DNA from: Dichloromethanomonas sp964477085
GTDB taxonomy: Bacteria > Bacillota > Desulfitobacteriia > Desulfitobacteriales > Syntrophobotulaceae
Assembly: GCA_964477085.1 (NCBI GenBank)
Contig: CAYZDF010000034.1
Coordinates: 1 to 32,292, forward strand
Direction: 5' to 3'
DNA length: 32,292 nt
Below the pieces are notes generated by a model, which saw only the letters and a list, made by a program, of their open reading frames with translations, had not been told where the DNA came from and did not search any database. How positions within the stretch are numbered: the stretch's first letter is position 1; every line of letters begins with the position of its first letter. The position numbers were made by a program, and so were the translations under genes. Shown piece by piece: positions 29,621-32,292 of the stretch.

Positions 29621-31474
29621 TTATTTTGCAGAAATCTTGTTATTTAATTTCTTAAGTCTGCCTGGGTTTGTCGCCAGGACATAGATTACTAAAGCATAGA
29701 ATACGACAAATATAATAGTACCTAAGTTGAAAGGTCCTTTAGCTTGCCAGTAGAGATAAGAATAACCAACTGAGCCTGGAACTAAGCAGTAATAGCAGAA
29801 TGCCAAGAATGTCTTACGGATAACAGCACCTTCTTTACCAAGGTAACCAACCACAGCTGCAGCAGCAACGACGTTGTGAATACAGATAACGTTACCAGCT
29901 GCACCACCGATAGCCTGGAGAGCAACAATCCATACCGGCCATTCCAGAGCCATTGGAGCAAGTGCTGGATTACCAGCCACGATCAATTGAGCGGTCTTGA
30001 ATTGGAACAGAGAGAATGTCATGTTGGAAACGGTGTTTGATCCAGCGATGAAGGCACCCATCCCACCAATAATAGGAGCAAAGATAGGCCACTGTCCGCC
30101 AGCCAGGCTGTAAGTTGCTTCAGCCAAAGCAAATGGCATTTTGAGATAACCGGCAGCTCCACCCTGAGAGTTGATGAACACTTGAACCATTGGAACAGTG
30201 AAGATAAGCGCTGAACCTGCACCCAGCATGGTTTTGGCAGCTGTCTTCCAAGCCTTGGCATAAGCATCTGCTTTCATGCCATGGAGGAAGAAGGTAATTA
30301 AAGAAGCGACAATAAAGATGGTTCCTGGAGAATATCCAACATCAAAGCTGGAACCGATACCACCAATAGTTGGAGCTTTGAAGAGAATCTTTTTAAGGAA
30401 AGCAGTAACAGAGGGTACCAGACGGGTAAAGAGAATCAGGCCAGCGACGAGAACATAAGGCATCCAAGCCATGAGGGTTCCCATTCCGCCGGGTTTCTCT
30501 ACATAATGAATATCGATAGAACCTTTCCATTCGGGATCCCATTGACTCTTATCGACGAAATCCCAACTGTCTTTAGGAACAAGGAAACCAGCTCTGGCAG
30601 CGAAGGTTACGATGATAAGGCCGGTAAGTCCACCAAGCATAGAAGTAAGCTCATAGCTTACGAAGAAGTTAACCAGGATATAAGGAATTGTCATGGAAAG
30701 AGCTGCGAAGATAGCGAAAGGCCATACGGCAAGACCTTCGGAGTAAGATTTGTTCTTACCGAAGAGACGAGTCATGAAAGCACAGATAATGAGCGGAATG
30801 AATAATCCACCAACAAAATGCATGATTGCAACTTTATGTGTGATGAAACCAACAAAATGGTCATACTGTAGGCTGTCATATTTACCTGCGGCATCAATAA
30901 TGGGGAAGCCAATCTTTGCTGCGAATTCATTGACGATCTGTTCTTGACCTTGTCCTAGACCGGAACCAACACCGACACGCATCGGAGTTCCAACGGCACC
31001 GAAGGAAACCGGTGTGCTTTGGATGATCATACCGGAGATAACCGCTGCTAATGCTGGGAAGCCAAGTCCGAGCATCAGAGGACAAGCCACAGCAGCAGGA
31101 GTACCGAAACCGGAGGCGCCTTCGATGAAGGAACCGAACAACCAAGCAACGATAATGACTTGTACACGTCTGTCAGTAGAAATGCCCATCAAGCTTTGAC
31201 GGATCTGGTGTAATCCACCACTTTCCATGATGGTGTACAAAAGAAGAATTGAACCAAAGATGATATAAAGAAGGCCGACAGCTGTAACGACACCTTTAAC
31301 TGTACCACCCACGATCTGCATAGTGGGAAGTCCCCATACGAAGTAACCAATAAGTACAACGGAAATATAAGAAAGAGGCATCGCTCTACTAGCAGGCCAT
31401 TTTAAGCCGACCAAGAAAACAGCAACTACCAAGATAGGAACCAAGGATAGGAAACCTTGCATTAGAATGCCCAT
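29621..31474 (-). CDS. lctP: LctP-family lactate permease 5
   Basis: A 617-residue LctP-family symporter. The start ATG at 31472-31474 follows GGGAGGT, as in permease 4. Its first two thirds are identical to permease 4; the last third differs, with INSQGGAAG (glutamine where permeases 1-3 have glycine and 4 has alanine), IIGGMGAFIAGSNTVSNMTF and the full tail KKLNNKISAK. A stretch of about 125 bp within that last third (29840-29967 against 27443-27570) is again identical to permease 4, giving a mosaic. No fadR follows; a terminator does. It lies between two other lctP genes inside the 2397-bp tandem repeat, so it may be a hybrid product of unequal crossing-over. Confidence 0.93.
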   Translation of the reverse strand: MGILMQGFLSLVPILVVAVFLVGLKWPASRAMPLSYISVVLIGYFVWGLPTMQIVGGTVKGVVTAVGLLYIIFGSILLLYTIMESGGLHQIRQSLMGISTDRRVQVIIVAWLFGSFIEGASGFGTPAAVACPLMLGLGFPALAAVISGMIIQSTPVSFGAVGTPMRVGVGSGLGQGQEQIVNEFAAKIGFPIIDAAGKYDSLQYDHFVGFITHKVAIMHFVGGLFIPLIICAFMTRLFGKNKSYSEGLAVWPFAIFAALSMTIPYILVNFFVSYELTSMLGGLTGLIIVTFAARAGFLVPKDSWDFVDKSQWDPEWKGSIDIHYVEKPGGMGTLMAWMPYVLVAGLILFTRLVPSVTAFLKKILFKAPTIGGIGSSFDVGYSPGTIFIVASLITFFLHGMKADAYAKAWKTAAKTMLGAGSALIFTVPMVQVFINSQGGAAGYLKMPFALAEATYSLAGGQWPIFAPIIGGMGAFIAGSNTVSNMTFSLFQFKTAQLIVAGNPALAPMALEWPVWIVALQAIGGAAGNVICIHNVVAAAAVVGYLGKEGAVIRKTFLAFCYYCLVPGSVGYSYLYWQAKGPFNLGTIIFVVFYALVIYVLATNPGRLKKLNNKISAK

Positions 31475-31732
31475 GTGTTTACCTCCCAAGAAATTTTGTT
31501 AACTTAACATATGAATTACTAAACAAAAAAAACTTAAATCAATGCAAAATAAAATAAAATACCAAAAAAAAGTCATAAATTCTCATTTTTAAAAACAAAC
31601 CAGTTTTTATTCTCTAATATCACCTTCCTAATCGAATTTTAAAAACCTGTTATCACACTCCTCTCAAGAAAACTATTGTAATGGCCATACCATTCGACTG
31701 ATAATCGGTCTACTGGTTCTACCATTAGGATA
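31475..31732 (-). promoter_or_regulatory. Long leader of lctP5 (copy of the lctP4 leader)
   Basis: Identical to 29078-29335, including the purine tracts and both operator-like palindromes (31682-31692 and 31710-31728). Confidence 0.5.
31710..31728. promoter_or_regulatory. FadR-type operator palindrome, lctP5 copy
   Basis: Exact copy of the 29313-29331 palindrome with core TGGT-TCT-ACCA; the weaker TGGCCATACCA is at 31682-31692. Confidence 0.62.
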
Positions 31733-31737
31733 GTTTA

Positions 31738-31766
31738 ATTGTAGATAAATTGTCTGAAGATTACAA
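31738..31766 (-). promoter_or_regulatory. lctP: Sigma-A-type promoter of lctP5
   Basis: Exact copy of the lctP4 promoter (TTGTAA-N17-TACAAT), with its TGTCG box at 31828-31832 on the same 61-bp spacing. Confidence 0.75.
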
Positions 31767-31917
31767 TGATTTTTTATAGTCGTATTATTTGTATTTTTGA
31801 GAATTAACTATCTATTTCTACATGATACGACATATAGCTTTTATATTATGTAGCATATTTTGTTGTTTTATGTATAATTATATGTTTATATGAATTGATT
31901 TAGTTAATTCTCACAAC

Positions 31918-31964
31918 AAAAAAGGGAATATCAAAAGTGTTGATCACAGCTTTCGATAGTCCCT
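31918..31964 (-). terminator. Intrinsic terminator after lctP6
   Basis: Exact copy of the terminator at 29521-29567, 54 bp after the stop codon of the partial permease 6. Confidence 0.8.
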
Positions 31965-32017
31965 AAAATTATGTGTAATTCTATATATTTTATACTCTTT
32001 TTAAGCTTAATAATGAT

Positions 32018-32292
32018 TTATTTTGCAGAAATCTTGTTATTTAATTTCTTAAGTCTGCCTGGGTTTGTCGCCAGGACATAGATTACTAAAGCATAGAATA
32101 CGACAAATATAATAGTACCTAAGTTGAAAGGTCCTTTAGCTTGCCAGTAGAGATAAGAATAACCAACTGAGCCTGGAACTAAGCAGTAATAGCAGAATGC
32201 CAAGAATGTCTTACGGATAACAGCACCTTCTTTACCAAGGTAACCAACCACAGCTGCAGCAGCAACGACGTTGTGAATACAGATAACGTTAC
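32018..32292 (-). CDS. lctP: LctP-family lactate permease 6, C-terminal part
   Basis: Only the last 91 or so codons are inside the window; the start lies beyond the right edge. The visible part contains NVICIHNVVAAAAVVGYLGKEG, three C-terminal hydrophobic stretches and the tail KKLNNKISAK. It is identical at the nucleotide level to the end of permease 5, at the 2397-bp repeat offset. The short in-frame start at 32251 is internal and not the real start. Its leader and regulator status cannot be judged from here. Confidence 0.9.
   Translation of the reverse strand, partial: NVICIHNVVAAAAVVGYLGKEGAVIRKTFLAFCYYCLVPGSVGYSYLYWQAKGPFNLGTIIFVVFYALVIYVLATNPGRLKKLNNKISAK

Larger units (their letters stand above)
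27841..30237. repeat. Tandem duplication, unit A (2397 bp)
   Basis: Sequence from about 27841 to 29895 recurs without visible change at 30238-32292, an offset of exactly 2397 bp. The unit covers the 5' two thirds of one lctP, its leader, promoter and upstream terminator, and the 3' third of the next lctP. The left boundary is set by the first differences, c versus g at 27840/30237 and others nearby. I compared the sequences by eye. Confidence 0.85.
30238..32292. repeat. Tandem duplication, unit B (at least 2055 bp, runs off the window)
   Basis: Second unit of the 2397-bp tandem repeat, matching 27841-29895 base for base as far as I can check. The window ends 342 bp before this unit would be complete, so whether a third unit follows is unknown. 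Confidence 0.85.

Noticed and set aside
27236..32292. Insertion sequence or transposon as the cause of the tandem repeat
   Set aside because: No transposase, terminal inverted repeats or target-site duplications are visible. The unit boundaries fall inside homologous lctP genes, which fits unequal crossing-over.
1..32292. tRNA or rRNA genes
   Set aside because: I saw no tRNA-like cloverleaf or TTCGANTC arm and no rRNA-like sequence in the gaps.

Overview
The window reads as a chromosomal segment of a low-G+C, endospore-forming anaerobic Firmicute of the Peptococcaceae/Desulfitobacteriaceae type (Desulfosporosinus, Desulfitobacterium or Dehalobacter relatives). The evidence is a spoIVA start at the left edge, an IspH-ribosomal-protein-S1 fusion gene, a clostridial HutP-like protein, a DUF512 radical-SAM-like protein and many lactate-permease genes. 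The genus is an inference. Every protein gene except one 60-residue membrane peptide is on the minus strand.

Region 1 (1-9.4 kb) is a conserved housekeeping block. Read right to left it runs cmk, plsC, ispH-rpsA fusion, an FtsW/RodA-family glycosyltransferase, the DUF512 protein, der, plsY, gpsA, terminator, spoIVA. It joins phospholipid synthesis (GpsA, PlsY, PlsC), isoprenoid supply (IspH), translation and ribosome assembly (S1 domains, Der) and cell wall or spore-coat building. DUF512 protein, der, plsY and gpsA overlap or nearly touch.

Region 2 (9.4-15.9 kb) is a looser set: a CPBP-family membrane protease, a small plus-strand membrane peptide, azlC-azlD branched-chain amino acid exporter, a HutP-like protein that lacks two of HutP's metal/histidine ligands, an unrecognised single-pass membrane protein, a BaiN-like flavoprotein and a multi-cluster iron-sulfur protein. 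Intrinsic terminators separate several of these.

Region 3 (16-32.3 kb, continuing past the right edge) is the striking part. It is an array of at least six LctP-family (L-lactate permease) genes and four FadR/GntR-family (FCD-domain) regulators, all on the minus strand. Four times the layout is the same: promoter, long 210-310-nt leader, lctP, GC-rich hairpin about 25-35 nt after the stop codon, fadR, intrinsic terminator. The two right-most permeases have no regulator and sit in a tandem duplication with a period of exactly 2397 bp whose second unit runs off the window. Promoters share a TTG(T/A)AA-N17-TANNAT core, a TGTCG box placed exactly 61 bp upstream of the -35 element in every case, and a FadR-type operator-like TGGY-NNN-RCYA site in the leader. 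The simplest reading is a recently and repeatedly amplified monocarboxylate (lactate or glycolate) uptake locus with paralogous local regulators. No lactate dehydrogenase gene is visible here, so the substrate is inferred from family alone.
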